A stretch of 21,293 nt of DNA from a virus (IMGVR_UViG_3300043313_001159:1-21293); one strand, 5' to 3'. Numbered from the stretch's first letter, positions 6,132-14,045 are shown. The notes: a model not told the origin generated them from the letters alone. Program-made: numbers and translations.

Positions 6132-7495
6132 CAGCCTGGGTCCGTGACGTTGAGGCTGCGGGTCCTGATCCGAGCAGGTGATTCTCCCGAAAGATCCAGC
6201 TCTATGCTCGCGACGTAATGCGCCTCGGTGCGCCCGGCGTACTTCACCCGGACTTTGTCATCTGGTTCGAGCCAGTACAGCCCAACGGCGTCAATGTCGA
6301 CGGAGCGGATCACCCCGCCGCGTCGGTGCAGCAGCCGCTTCGCCCGCTTCTTCTGGGCGTTGACGTTGGAGTTGTTGATCCTCTTGACGTTCTTCTCGAT
6401 CACGATCGGGGCTCTCCCGAACCGATCGCCCCAGGCGATGGATCCGGTGGCGTGGGCCTGGATCTGCACGTTGACGCGGGGATCCCCGGCCTTCGGGTTC
6501 GGGATCGGCTGCAGCTCGTCGTCATCGTCGGTGTCGTCGGGGTCGACCTTCTCCCCGTCCTCGGTGGTGTCGTCCGGGTCGTCCTCCTTGTCACCCGACT
6601 CGGCCTCCCGCTTCTTCCGCGCGGCCAGCGTCTGCGAGATCGTCTCGTGAAGGTTGATCACCACACCGTTGATCGCACCCTCGCGCGTGACCGCGGTGGT
6701 GAGCGCGACCAGGTTGCCACCGGGTCCGTCCTCGATCACCGCGACCGGGTTGGAGACGGTGCCGATGTCGGGCTCCCCGTCCGCGCCGGAGAGGGTCTCG
6801 TTGTCGTCGTTGGTCAGGGCACGTCTGATGACCAGGTTGCCCTCGCTGTCGTAGAACGTCTCCATCCCGCGAGACGCAGCGATCGCCATCGCCATCTCCC
6901 ACCGCGAGGTGCCTGCCTCGGAGACGGTGTGGGGCTCGCACTTGGTGTTGCTCGCGGCCTCGATCGCGTGGATGGTGAACACCTTGTCCGGCAGCGCCTC
7001 CTCGGTGATCTCCTTGATCGCGTTCCTGATCGTTTGCTTGTTGTAGCTTCTCTTCTTCTCGTAGATGTACTGGTCGACGACGAACGCGTAGTCAGCGCAC
7101 TCGATCGTCTGGATCAGCGACGGCCACTCCGAGGTTGTCGTCACGATGGGGTATTCACCTTGTTTGAGCCAGGGCAGCCAGGTGCCGTCCGAGCGGTCGA
7201 TCCGGCACCACAACTTCACGACTTGGCCGAACGGCGCGAGCGGGTCGGACGCCTGATCGGGCACCAGCTCGCCGACGGTGCCGACCTCCAGTGTCAGGTG
7301 CCGACGGATCGGGTCGGAGCTGTCGAGGGAGAGCGTCCCGCCGACGATCGGCAGGTCCGTGTACAGCTGCACCTCGACGCCGCCCTGCCAGCGGTAGATG
7401 TTCGCCAACCACTCCAGGGTGTGCGGCTGACTGCTCCTTGCCTCGAACTCAGCCGCGTCCTCTGCGGAGAATCCCCTGTCCGTCAGCCTCGCCAC
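6131..7495 (-). CDS. tail hub / minor tail protein (DUF5047-like)
   Basis: This 454-residue protein lies downstream of the tape measure gene. Its first third (VEVQLYTDLPIVGGTLSLD, then SDPIRRHLTLEV) resembles the DUF5047/Gp37-like minor tail family of actinophages, thought to form the tail hub. A striking acidic low-complexity stretch, mostly Asp and Glu, occupies residues about 297-328, followed by a conserved-looking C-terminal region. The GTG at 7495 is supported by GAGGTG seven bases upstream; part of that site is the stop of the HNH gene. The name is from pattern and position; baseplate or hub assignment is likely but not certain. Confidence 0.7.
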   Translation of the reverse strand: MARLTDRGFSAEDAAEFEARSSQPHTLEWLANIYRWQGGVEVQLYTDLPIVGGTLSLDSSDPIRRHLTLEVGTVGELVPDQASDPLAPFGQVVKLWCRIDRSDGTWLPWLKQGEYPIVTTTSEWPSLIQTIECADYAFVVDQYIYEKKRSYNKQTIRNAIKEITEEALPDKVFTIHAIEAASNTKCEPHTVSEAGTSRWEMAMAIAASRGMETFYDSEGNLVIRRALTNDDNETLSGADGEPDIGTVSNPVAVIEDGPGGNLVALTTAVTREGAINGVVINLHETISQTLAARKKREAESGDKEDDPDDTTEDGEKVDPDDTDDDDELQPIPNPKAGDPRVNVQIQAHATGSIAWGDRFGRAPIVIEKNVKRINNSNVNAQKKRAKRLLHRRGGVIRSVDIDAVGLYWLEPDDKVRVKYAGRTEAHYVASIELDLSGESPARIRTRSLNVTDPG

Positions 7496-7501
7496 GAGAG
7501 A

Positions 7502-7984
7502 TCACCTCGGGTGGTCGAGCCTCCAGTGGCAGGACCCGCAACGAGCGCTGTAGTGCTCAGGGTGCAGGCAGTAGACGAGGCCACGAGGACCAACGAGTTC
7601 CTCGGGGCACCCGTGGTCGTACGACCAGTGGTGCGCAGGCTTCCCACAGTCAACGCAGACCTGGTCGGCTGCACGACCCTTGACCTCGGGGAGGTGCAGA
7701 TGCGCGGCCCAGTAGGTCGTGGAGAGGCGAGGTCGCCTTGACTCCAGGACCACGTAGGGCGAGCCATGCTTGCGATTCCGGTCGTAGTGCAGGCGGCAGT
7801 AGCTCGCTGTCGTAGCTGGATCGTCGCAGCCGTCAGCTGCGCACTCAATCTCAGGACGTGGTGGCGGCTCCCACTCGGGATCGCCGTGATCGCGCCAGCG
7901 GTAGTAGTGCTTGTTGCACCACCCGCGCGCCTTGTGGGGATCGGAGCATCCGTCGATCGAACACTGGACGATACTGTTTGCCAT
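7502..7984 (-). CDS. free-standing HNH endonuclease with two zinc fingers
   Basis: This is a 160-residue protein. Two tandem fingers of the form C-x4-C-x9-C-x3-H (about residues 8-27 and 48-67) end in RxHGDP and RxHGSP. The C-terminal domain has C110-V-D-C113, WSYDH (H124), a GLxYxL strand, RC149xxCH153 and a final DH, an HNH nuclease pattern. Phage genes of this kind usually act as homing endonucleases that spread themselves between related phages. It separates two minor tail genes. The ATG at 7984 has AGAGGTG upstream, and the stop lies inside the next gene's ribosome binding site. The C-terminal domain is shared with the HNH gene at 17537-18175. Confidence 0.8.
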   Translation of the reverse strand: MANSIVQCSIDGCSDPHKARGWCNKHYYRWRDHGDPEWEPPPRPEIECAADGCDDPATTASYCRLHYDRNRKHGSPYVVLESRRPRLSTTYWAAHLHLPEVKGRAADQVCVDCGKPAHHWSYDHGCPEELVGPRGLVYCLHPEHYSARCGSCHWRLDHPR

Positions 7985-8016
7985 GTCGTGCCACCTCTTA
8001 CCCAGGTGAATCGGCA

Positions 8017-8046
8017 GCCCGTCAGGAGCTCGAACTCCTGGCGGGC
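8017..8046 (-). promoter_or_regulatory. stem-loop upstream of the tail-region HNH gene
   Basis: GCCCG and CGGGC, one mismatch, then CAGGAG and CTCCTG form a 12-pair stem around a six-base loop, in the 85-base gap before the HNH start. As minus-strand RNA it would carry one C-A mismatch. It ends 33 bases before the HNH start codon and has no U-tract, so it is not a typical intrinsic terminator. Confidence 0.5.
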
Positions 8047-8069
8047 ACTGGCCTCCATCATCCCACTCA

Positions 8070-9194
8070 TCAGCCCACCGTGACCGTGCGGGTCCTGGTG
8101 TGGAACCCCTCGCCCGCTCCGCCGAAGCGCAGTTTGATGCCGTGCGTGCCGCGGTTGAAGCGGACGTGGTACGGACCCTGGCCGTAGTACTTGCCGACCT
8201 TGTTCTCGATGGCTCCGTCGACGGTCCACTCCCACGTGTCGCCCTGCCCGGTGGAGGTGTCGGTGAGCTGGACCCACTCGTTCGCCGCGGGCGTGAGGTT
8301 GCTGATCGCGAACGACGCCTCCGGCGGGTTCGTCATCTTGTCCAGGTCGCCTACCCGGTGGATCAAGGGAGCTGATCCGTCGATCTCGACGTAGTCGATC
8401 GTGACATACCGCAGGTCTGCATTCTTCTGTGTGGCTTGCTCGATCTCCACGTCCAGCGGGATCACGCGCATGTCGTCGAGAAGCAGCGCCGCGTCACCGC
8501 CGGACTGCACCACGAACGGGCGAATCCTCCCCGACTCGGGGAAGACCACCCTGCGCAGCGCGTTGTACTGCCCGAGGTTGCGGGTCAGCAGGGTCATCGA
8601 CCCGCGTCGGGCCTCCCTGCTGTCGGACACCATCACCGGGTACTGGTTGCCCATCACCGCGAACTCGTTTACCCGAGCGGTGTACGTCGGTCCGTCCATC
8701 TCGACCAGGCAACAGTCGGCATAGTGGCTGAGCTCGTGCACCGACCGGACCAGGACGTGCCCCTTGTCGGGCTCGTCCTTGAAGCCGATGTCCTGCAGCT
8801 CGCCGTTGAAGTGCACGATCTGCGAGGACAGCGCACCGCGCGACACCGGATACCGGGTGGGTGGCGGGTCGTCACCGAAGGCGTACTCGTGCGGGCCGAT
8901 CTTGGAGGACAGCACCACGAACCACTGGGTGGGCCGACGTGGGGTCTCGAAGTCCCTGAACGAGGCGGTGGTCTCCTGCGCCTGCCAGCCGACGCGGTGC
9001 GCCACCGACGACCAGAGCCCTCGGCGGTCGGGTATCTCCCTCTCGTAGATCCGGGTGCCGGTGTTGTCCTTGCCGAGGCTGCGGAGTTGCAGCCGCATCA
9101 CGTCATAGCGTTCACCAGGAATGAGTCCGCTGAGATAGATCTTGACCGAGAGGGTCTCCAGGTCTTCCTTGACCACGCTGATGCCGAGTGCCAT
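8070..9194 (-). CDS. minor tail protein with C-terminal PKD-like domain
   Basis: This 374-residue protein is encoded directly after the tape measure gene, the usual place for the distal tail or first minor tail protein. Residues about 1-285 are beta-rich and contain two central cysteines (DCCLVE). Residues about 287-374 have PKD character: PPEASFAIS, then TDTSTG with a WEWTVDGA segment, then a run ending TRTVTVG. PKD domains bind surfaces or stabilise extracellular assemblies. The ATG at 9194 overlaps the tape measure stop (TAATG). The stop overlaps an ATG at 8070 that leads into the HNH gap. The distal-tail role comes from gene order. Confidence 0.7.
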   Translation of the reverse strand: MALGISVVKEDLETLSVKIYLSGLIPGERYDVMRLQLRSLGKDNTGTRIYEREIPDRRGLWSSVAHRVGWQAQETTASFRDFETPRRPTQWFVVLSSKIGPHEYAFGDDPPPTRYPVSRGALSSQIVHFNGELQDIGFKDEPDKGHVLVRSVHELSHYADCCLVEMDGPTYTARVNEFAVMGNQYPVMVSDSREARRGSMTLLTRNLGQYNALRRVVFPESGRIRPFVVQSGGDAALLLDDMRVIPLDVEIEQATQKNADLRYVTIDYVEIDGSAPLIHRVGDLDKMTNPPEASFAISNLTPAANEWVQLTDTSTGQGDTWEWTVDGAIENKVGKYYGQGPYHVRFNRGTHGIKLRFGGAGEGFHTRTRTVTVG

Positions 9195-11539
9195 TACGCC
9201 ATCCTCCGCACGCTCTCGGACCGGGCCGCGTCACGACGCGCCTCGATCCGGTGGGCGATCTCTGTACCGTCGAGGTAAACCGCAACCGGGGTCTGGCGAG
9301 GAGCGATACGGACGGGCCCCTGGGTGCCGCCGCCTCCGCCGCCTCCGCCGCCTCCGTTCTGGGACGGTCCCGCAAGCACCGACGGGGCCGCACTGCGCAG
9401 CGCGCCGGTCGGGTCGACACCCCCCTGCGTGACGACGTTGATCAGCTTGGTCTCGGTGGCGGTCAACTCGGCGAAGACGCTGCGCACGAGGGCCAGCCCG
9501 AGCGGGTCGACCATCGGGATGATCGTGGCCTCACGGGCCACACCGTCGGGCTCGGCGAGATCTTCGAGCTCCGCGTTCACCTCCGCGGTCGCCGCGTCTT
9601 CGGCGACCGGAGCTATGGGCACGGACATGGCAGCGTCCGCGGCGGGGAAGGACAGCGGGATCGTCACCAGCTGGCCCAGCCCCTTCACATCCTTCTCGGC
9701 CTGCGAGATGTCGGCACCGACGGGCACGTCACGGGGCAGCCCGAACACGTTGGTCAGGACCCGGTTGATCTCCTTCGTGTCGACGCCCGCCTCGATCAGC
9801 AGCCCGCGGGTCTCCTGGCGCACCTGCCGGTACCAGGCGTCCTCGTCGAAGCCGGGCACGATCTCCGCGCGGCGGGCACCCTCGTCGAGGCCCTGCTGCA
9901 CGAAGCCGGAGATCTGGGAGACCAGCTCCTGCTGCTTGTCGCCGAGGTTGCTGATCTGGTTCAGGTTGAGGTTCGCCGGGAGCTCGACCGGCGGGACGTC
10001 GTTGTCGGTGCCCTTCTCGTTGATGCCCTGGATCGTGGAGCGGATGTCCTCGATCAGGTCGTCCTTGGAGATGATGAAGTCGACCGTGAGACGCCTGGTC
10101 CCACCGATCCCCGCGAACGCCTTGATCGTGGCTTCCAGGGCGTCCTCCGCTGCCTTGCTCAACTTCTCCAGCGAGGCGGCTGCCTGCTCCACCGCCTGCT
10201 CGGCGGTGACCATCGAGTCCTCGAACGTGTCGCCGAGGCTGGAGGCGTCGTCGTCGACGCCGGTGACCGTGTCGGCGACGGTGTCCAGGCTCCCCACGAG
10301 GAAGTCGATCGCCTTCATCGCGTTGTCGAGCCCCAGGGCGATGACGTCGAAGAAGGGAAGCTTCTGGACCTGGTCGCCCGCCCAGACGTAGATCCGCACG
10401 AAGTCCTGGATGATGTCGGCGAAGTCCTGGAGCATGTCCGTGCCGGTCTTCAGCGCGGGCAGCGACAGGGAACCGAGCGCCTGCCACGTCTGCGTGAAGG
10501 TGTCCTGCAGCGACGACAGCTTGCCCTGCAGCGTGTCGGCCATGTCAGCCATCGCCGTCGGGTACGCCTTGCCCAGCTCCTGCCGCAGCAGGGTCACCGC
10601 GTCGGCGGTCAGCTTCCCGTTGGTGGCGAGCTCCTGCACCTCGGCGACCGTCATCCCCAGCGCCTCGGCCATCGTCTGCCAGACCGGAACACCGGCCTCG
10701 GCGAGCTGCTGCATCTCCTCGAAGGTCGCCTTGCCCTTGCCCTCCATCTGGGCGAACACGGTGGCGATCTGGTCGAGCGGGACACCGGTCGCAGCAGCGA
10801 CGGAGCCGATGTCGTCGAGGTAGGAGGGGATCTCGTCCAGCTCGACCCCGGCCGCCACCAGCCGCTTGGTCGCCTCAGTGGCCTGGTCCAGCTCGAACGG
10901 GGTCGACTTGGCCCAGCCCTGCAGGAACGTCAGCGCCTCCACACCCCGGCCCTCGGAGAGCGCGTCGAGCTGGACCGTCAGTGTCTCGATGTCAGCCGCG
11001 GCCAGCCCGGACGCGATGCCGATGGCACCGATCCCGACTGCTGCCGCGCCGAGCCCGACAACCGCCACACCGCCAGCAGTACCGGCACGCTTGAGCAAGC
11101 CAGGCAGCGCCTTGAGAGCATCAAGACCACCCCCGGACGTGCTGGCTGCGAACTCGGTGAGTAGCAACCGGAGCTCCGACAGCTGCGAGGTGTCGACGTC
11201 GACGGCCACGTCGACGACCGGATCCATCTTGTCGAGCGTCTTGATGGTGCGTTGCAGCTCGCCGATCCGCTTCAGAGCCGGTTTGGTGTCGGCGTTGATG
11301 TCGGTGCGCAGGTCCTCGACGATCGAGCCGCGAAGCCGGTCGATCTCCTTGCGGGCGTTCTGGATCGCCTCGTCCTCGACGCTGATCTTGGTGGTCTCGC
11401 TGTCGATCGCGGCGAGTGCCGTCGCCGTCTCCTGCGACGCCTTCTGAGCGTTGGCGAGCGACTGCATCATCGGTTCGAGACCGGTGACCACACCGCGGGA
11501 GTCCGCGGTGATCTTCATCTCGATGTCGTTGGAGGCCAT
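9194..11539 (-). CDS. tail tape measure protein
   Basis: At 781 residues this is the longest gene here, placed as expected after the tail chaperones. It has a coiled-coil-like N-terminus (about 25-125), a Gly/Ala-rich hydrophobic segment (about 156-182), and a region with FLQGWAKSTPFELDQATEA, then GKGKATFEEMQQLAEAG, that matches the conserved N-terminal tape measure domain. It sets tail length and probably enters the cell during DNA injection. The ATG at 11539 overlaps the previous stop (TGATG); the open frame above it is inside the neighbour. An 11-Gly run near the C-terminus is encoded by an exact nine-base tandem repeat. A tail this short should be modest, roughly 115 nm by the usual residue-to-length rule. 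Confidence 0.9.
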   Translation of the reverse strand: MASNDIEMKITADSRGVVTGLEPMMQSLANAQKASQETATALAAIDSETTKISVEDEAIQNARKEIDRLRGSIVEDLRTDINADTKPALKRIGELQRTIKTLDKMDPVVDVAVDVDTSQLSELRLLLTEFAASTSGGGLDALKALPGLLKRAGTAGGVAVVGLGAAAVGIGAIGIASGLAAADIETLTVQLDALSEGRGVEALTFLQGWAKSTPFELDQATEATKRLVAAGVELDEIPSYLDDIGSVAAATGVPLDQIATVFAQMEGKGKATFEEMQQLAEAGVPVWQTMAEALGMTVAEVQELATNGKLTADAVTLLRQELGKAYPTAMADMADTLQGKLSSLQDTFTQTWQALGSLSLPALKTGTDMLQDFADIIQDFVRIYVWAGDQVQKLPFFDVIALGLDNAMKAIDFLVGSLDTVADTVTGVDDDASSLGDTFEDSMVTAEQAVEQAAASLEKLSKAAEDALEATIKAFAGIGGTRRLTVDFIISKDDLIEDIRSTIQGINEKGTDNDVPPVELPANLNLNQISNLGDKQQELVSQISGFVQQGLDEGARRAEIVPGFDEDAWYRQVRQETRGLLIEAGVDTKEINRVLTNVFGLPRDVPVGADISQAEKDVKGLGQLVTIPLSFPAADAAMSVPIAPVAEDAATAEVNAELEDLAEPDGVAREATIIPMVDPLGLALVRSVFAELTATETKLINVVTQGGVDPTGALRSAAPSVLAGPSQNGGGGGGGGGGTQGPVRIAPRQTPVAVYLDGTEIAHRIEARRDAARSESVRRMA
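9327..9353 (+). repeat. three exact nine-base tandem repeats (CCGCCGCCT)
   Basis: The unit CCGCCGCCT occurs three times without a mismatch, followed by a partial copy. It encodes most of a polyglycine run in the tape measure protein on the minus strand. Gain or loss of a unit keeps the frame. Confidence 0.9.
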
Positions 11540-12012
11540 CAGCTCAGCACCTCCCGCACCGCTTCGTCGATCGACTTGTTGATCTTCGGCAGCCACTCGC
11601 GGACGGTCGGCCACATGAAGTAGCCGTGCTTCCCCAGGTGTGGCAGGAACTGCATGGTCGTCCTGCGGCGCACGAAGTACGCCCGCCCGAGCGGCGACCG
11701 GGCGGCGTAGGCGACCTTCTTGGGCTTCCGGCCGCCGTACTCTCCGCCGTAGTACAGGGCCTGGTCCAGGGAGCTGCCGCTGGCGGCACCGAGCACCGCG
11801 ACGCCGACGTGGTCCTTCTGGACGAGCAGCGCGTTGGCGGCATGCCGCTGAATCGACGTGAACGTCGCACCATCCATGGCGCGCACCATCGGTGCGGACT
11901 CGCGCTGGATCGTCTCGACCGCCTTGGTCTGCACCGTCCGAGGAGCCTCGCGGAACTTGCGGTACGTGCTGTTGAACCCGACAAGCTCGACCCGCGAGGA
12001 CAGGCCACCCAT
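11539..12012 (-). CDS. probable tail-completion protein (HK97 gp10-like)
   Basis: This is a 157-residue basic protein. Features include YYGGEYGGRK (about 90-99), then a stretch with RTTMQFLPHLGKHGYFMWP (about 122-140) and an end of TVREWLPKINKSIDEAV. The pattern of a G(N/G)E(F/Y)GG motif, then a Phe-rich patch, then G-Y-F-x-W-P before a C-terminal helix is that of the HK97 gp10 family of neck or tail-completion proteins. Its location is odd: that gene usually lies before the major tail gene, but here it sits between the chaperones and the tape measure. The ATG at 12012 has AAGGAG immediately upstream, containing the TAG of the frameshifted chaperone. Assignment is moderate. Confidence 0.6.
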   Translation of the reverse strand: MGGLSSRVELVGFNSTYRKFREAPRTVQTKAVETIQRESAPMVRAMDGATFTSIQRHAANALLVQKDHVGVAVLGAASGSSLDQALYYGGEYGGRKPKKVAYAARSPLGRAYFVRRRTTMQFLPHLGKHGYFMWPTVREWLPKINKSIDEAVREVLS

Positions 12013-12014
12013 GG

Positions 12015-12448
12015 CTACTCCTTCCTGGAGAGCAGGTCGATCATCGTCAGGACGACGTCCTCGTCCTCCTGTTCCAGCTGGGAGACCGGGATGCCGGTTC
12101 TTACGGAGAGGGTGCAGAGGAGTCGGCCCCAGGACTGCTCCGGGAACCCTTGCGTGGCTTGGCCTTCGTAGGGTCCGGCTCCTCGTCGGCCCCCTTGTCG
12201 TCGCGCACGCCCTCGACCGAGACGCACACCTGGTCGAACGCCTCGTACGTCTTGAGGTCACCGTTGAGGTCCCCGCGACGGACCGCGGCGTGGTGGCCCA
12301 GCCAGGTCAGCATCCCGAGGGACATCTGCTCGACCAGCGCGCTCTTGCGGTACTTGGCCTCCCACGCCCGGATGTCCCGACCGTCGTAGGCGGTCTCGAT
12401 CGCGCGTCCGTCGTCGAGTTCGAGCTTGACCCGCTGACCCAGGCTCAC
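12015..12448 (-). CDS. tail assembly chaperone G-T, made by -1 ribosomal frameshift
   Basis: The frame of the G protein (from GTG 12448) is followed by an overlapping frame one base back that stays open to TAG at 12015-12017. A -1 shift would add about 43 residues after residue 101, including SWGRLLCTLSVRTGIP and DVVLTMIDLLSRKE, which resembles the T domain. The fused product would be about 144 residues. G and G-T act together as chaperones that load the tape measure during tail assembly. The best slip site I find is GGGTTCC at 12149-12143, but it is not a textbook heptamer. The T frame has no good independent start, and the next gene begins right after its stop. Confidence 0.75.
12101..12448 (-). 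CDS. tail assembly chaperone G (unshifted product)
   Basis: This is a 115-residue protein starting at GTG 12448, which overlaps the major tail protein stop (GTGA). The N-terminal half (MSLGQRVKLELDDGRA, then AWEAKYRKSALVEQ and LTWLGHHAAVR) matches the small helical chaperone found after the tail tube gene of many siphophages. The C-terminal tail is Ser/Pro/Lys-rich and ends with TAA at 12101-12103. Normally most ribosomes finish here and a minority shift to make G-T. Identification rests on position, the overlapping open frame and sequence pattern. Confidence 0.75.
   Translation of the reverse strand: MSLGQRVKLELDDGRAIETAYDGRDIRAWEAKYRKSALVEQMSLGMLTWLGHHAAVRRGDLNGDLKTYEAFDQVCVSVEGVRDDKGADEEPDPTKAKPRKGSRSSPGADSSAPSP
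12143..12149 (-). other. candidate -1 frameshift site
   Basis: On the minus strand GGGTTCC is read G GGT TCC in the G frame and GGG TTC after slipping back one base. The Gly codon re-pairs well (GGT to GGG); the second codon pairs poorly. Other shift points between 12227 and 12121 are possible because the second frame is open throughout. Confidence 0.4.
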
Positions 12449-12846
12449 GTCAGCGCGACCTTGTCGGGCTGGCCGACGATGTCGAGGACCTGGCTGAACG
12501 CCAGCGGGCTACCGGCCGTACCGCCGAAGCTCGGGGCCGAGGTGGGCTTGCAGGTGCCGGAGCGCCAGGCCGCGGCGGGCTCACCGAGCGCCACCTCGAA
12601 CTCGATCTCGCTGACCGGGTCGGACTCATAGGAATCCGCGATGATCTCGCAGAGTCCGTTGACGTCAGTCCAGTCCTGGAAGCCCTCCAGGTTGAGCTTG
12701 TACGACGCGGTTGCGAAGGTCTCGGTCCCGCAGAACGTCTCGATCTCCTCGGTCGAGGGCTCGTCGGTGACTTCGGCGCGGTTGAGCTGGCACTCGAACT
12801 GCTCGTCCCCCAGCCGGAGGGTGAGCTTCTTGAGCAGGGTGGCCAT
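12445..12846 (-). CDS. major tail (tube) protein
   Basis: This 133-residue protein is rich in beta-type alternation (KKLTLRLGDEQFECQLN, then TFATASYKLNLEGFQDW, then EIEFEVALGEP), the style of small lambda gpV-like tail tube subunits. It lies between the tail terminator and the chaperones, the standard place. The ATG at 12846 has AAGGAG six bases upstream; the longer open frame to 12942 lies inside the previous gene. It should stack in rings to form the tail shaft. It lacks a large C-terminal Ig-like domain, so it is at the short end for the family. Confidence 0.75.
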   Translation of the reverse strand: MATLLKKLTLRLGDEQFECQLNRAEVTDEPSTEEIETFCGTETFATASYKLNLEGFQDWTDVNGLCEIIADSYESDPVSEIEFEVALGEPAAAWRSGTCKPTSAPSFGGTAGSPLAFSQVLDIVGQPDKVALT

Positions 12847-12862
12847 CGTGATCTCCTTGTTG

Positions 12863-13252
12863 TCAGGCGCGGACGCGCACGGTGATGGCGTATCCGGGCA
12901 GGTCCTGACCGGAGACTGTGACGGTGATCGGGCGGGCATCAACCGGCTCGATCAGCGCGATGCCCGGCACCGTGGCGCTGGCAAGCGCCGAGGTGACGAG
13001 CTGGAGGATCCGGGACAGCGCGACCTGCGCATCCCGGTCGTTGTTGCGGCTGACGACCAGCGTCAGCGGGTAGGTCCACGTGCTGTCGCAGAAGCCGCCC
13101 AACGTGTCGAGGTAGTCGACCGAGGGCTGGCCGATCACCACCGCCGGAGGCCGCACGATGTCGGCGACGTACCAGTGGACGCGGACCAGGTCCTTGAGGA
13201 CGTCGGCCAACGCCTGCGCGATGTCGACGGACAGCTTCTCGGTGACGGCCAT
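12863..13252 (-). CDS. tail terminator-like protein
   Basis: This 129-residue protein combines N-terminal helices with beta strands (YPLTLVVSRNN, then a long helix DAQVALSRILQLVTSAL, and a final strand GYAITVRVRA). That is the alpha/beta pattern of small tail terminator or tail-completion proteins such as lambda gpU or Gp17-type. Its position between the head-tail connector and the major tail protein supports this. The ATG at 13252 overlaps the connector stop (TGATG). It would cap the tail tube so that the head can join. Confidence 0.6.
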   Translation of the reverse strand: MAVTEKLSVDIAQALADVLKDLVRVHWYVADIVRPPAVVIGQPSVDYLDTLGGFCDSTWTYPLTLVVSRNNDRDAQVALSRILQLVTSALASATVPGIALIEPVDARPITVTVSGQDLPGYAITVRVRA

Positions 13253-13593
13253 CAGGACACCGCGATCACTCTGTGAGGAGCTTCAAGAGCTGCCACGTCG
13301 GAGTCATAGGCCGGGACGCGGGCGGAGACGAAGTCGCCGCCCCCGCCCGTCAGACCGACGATGCCCTCAGGTGAGTTGCGCCGCGCCGCGAGGCGCTGCG
13401 CGCGCAGGAAGACCGCCTCGATGAGGTCGTGGTCGAACGCGGGGTCGCCGAAGTCGTCGACCGGGTAAAGGACGACGCGACCCTGCTGGACGAGTGCTGC
13501 GTCGAGCGACTGCTGCAGCACCACATCGTCGGCCGTGTCGGCAGCCTCCAGACCCAACCAGCTCTTGAGATCCGCCAACGTGGGAATGCTCAT
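13252..13593 (-). CDS. head-tail connector protein (gp6-like)
   Basis: This 113-residue, mostly helical protein starts with TLADLKSWLGLEAADTADD and then a LQQSLDAAL helix. This start is typical of gp6-like head-tail connectors, which form a ring under the portal. The ATG at 13593 overlaps the HNH stop (ATGA). Its ribosome binding site (GGAGGG, seven bases upstream) lies inside the last codons of the HNH gene, so connector expression is now tied to that gene. The C-terminal region ends with a Gly-rich loop and a short strand. Confidence 0.75.
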   Translation of the reverse strand: MSIPTLADLKSWLGLEAADTADDVVLQQSLDAALVQQGRVVLYPVDDFGDPAFDHDLIEAVFLRAQRLAARRNSPEGIVGLTGGGGDFVSARVPAYDSDVAALEAPHRVIAVS

Positions 13594-14045
13594 CTCTGTG
13601 CCCTCCGCTTCTGCTGCTTCTGCTCGTTGTGGCAGATGCGGCAGTAGCCCGCGTGGCGGTTCTCGTCGTTCTCGCCGTAGGGGTGTCCGCGCTTGCAGAC
13701 ACGCATACGACGAGCCTCTCCACGCACGCCCGCAGCGCGGTCAATGCTGTTGACCACGTTGGTCACCGGCTCCAGGTGTGCTGGGTTGCAGCACGGGGGG
13801 TTCTGGCACAGGTGATCCAGCACCAGCCCCTCAGGAATCGGACCCACGAGCGCTTCGTAGACGATCCGGTGGACCACCGTTGACCCTTGCCCGTTGAGCG
13901 GGTGCGTCTGCCCGTAGCCACGCGCGCCGTTGAGTCGAGCACCGGTCCATTCCCAGCAACCGTTCTCAATCTCGACGATGCGCGACGTGATGCGTGCGGG
14001 CAGGACGTCACTCAGCACTTCCGGGTCAAGGGTCATGGTGGTCAT
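13590..14045 (-). CDS. HNH homing-type endonuclease
   Basis: This is a 151-residue protein of the HNH_3-like kind. It shows GCWEWTGA (29-36), GYGQ (43-46), HRIVYE (59-64), GPIPEGLVLDHLC (68-80, catalytic D77-H78), NPPCCNPAHLE (82-92, with N87 and H90), then a C-terminal zinc motif (C117KRGHPYGEN, C135RIC138). Such nucleases often invade phage genomes and recognise neighbouring sequence. It lies between the major capsid gene, three bases after its stop, and the connector gene, whose start it overlaps. The start is ATG 14045; a second ATG three codons later is possible. The nuclease role is clear; homing is inferred. Confidence 0.85.
   Translation of the reverse strand: MTTMTLDPEVLSDVLPARITSRIVEIENGCWEWTGARLNGARGYGQTHPLNGQGSTVVHRIVYEALVGPIPEGLVLDHLCQNPPCCNPAHLEPVTNVVNSIDRAAGVRGEARRMRVCKRGHPYGENDENRHAGYCRICHNEQKQQKRRAQR

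Noticed and set aside
6218-7741. Long plus-strand open frame over the hub and HNH genes
   Set aside because: It runs opposite to two recognised genes and crosses their border, which a real gene would not be expected to do.
7483-8070. Minus-strand frame from the ATG at 8070 across the HNH gene
   Set aside because: As a full gene it is unlikely: beyond the first about 25 residues the composition is Thr/Arg/Ser shadow sequence. Only its start is kept as an observation.
9188-11164. Long plus-strand open frame over the tape measure gene
   Set aside because: It is the antisense of a well-supported gene; high G/C at third positions keeps the opposite strand open. The protein has no recognisable motif and no start signal.
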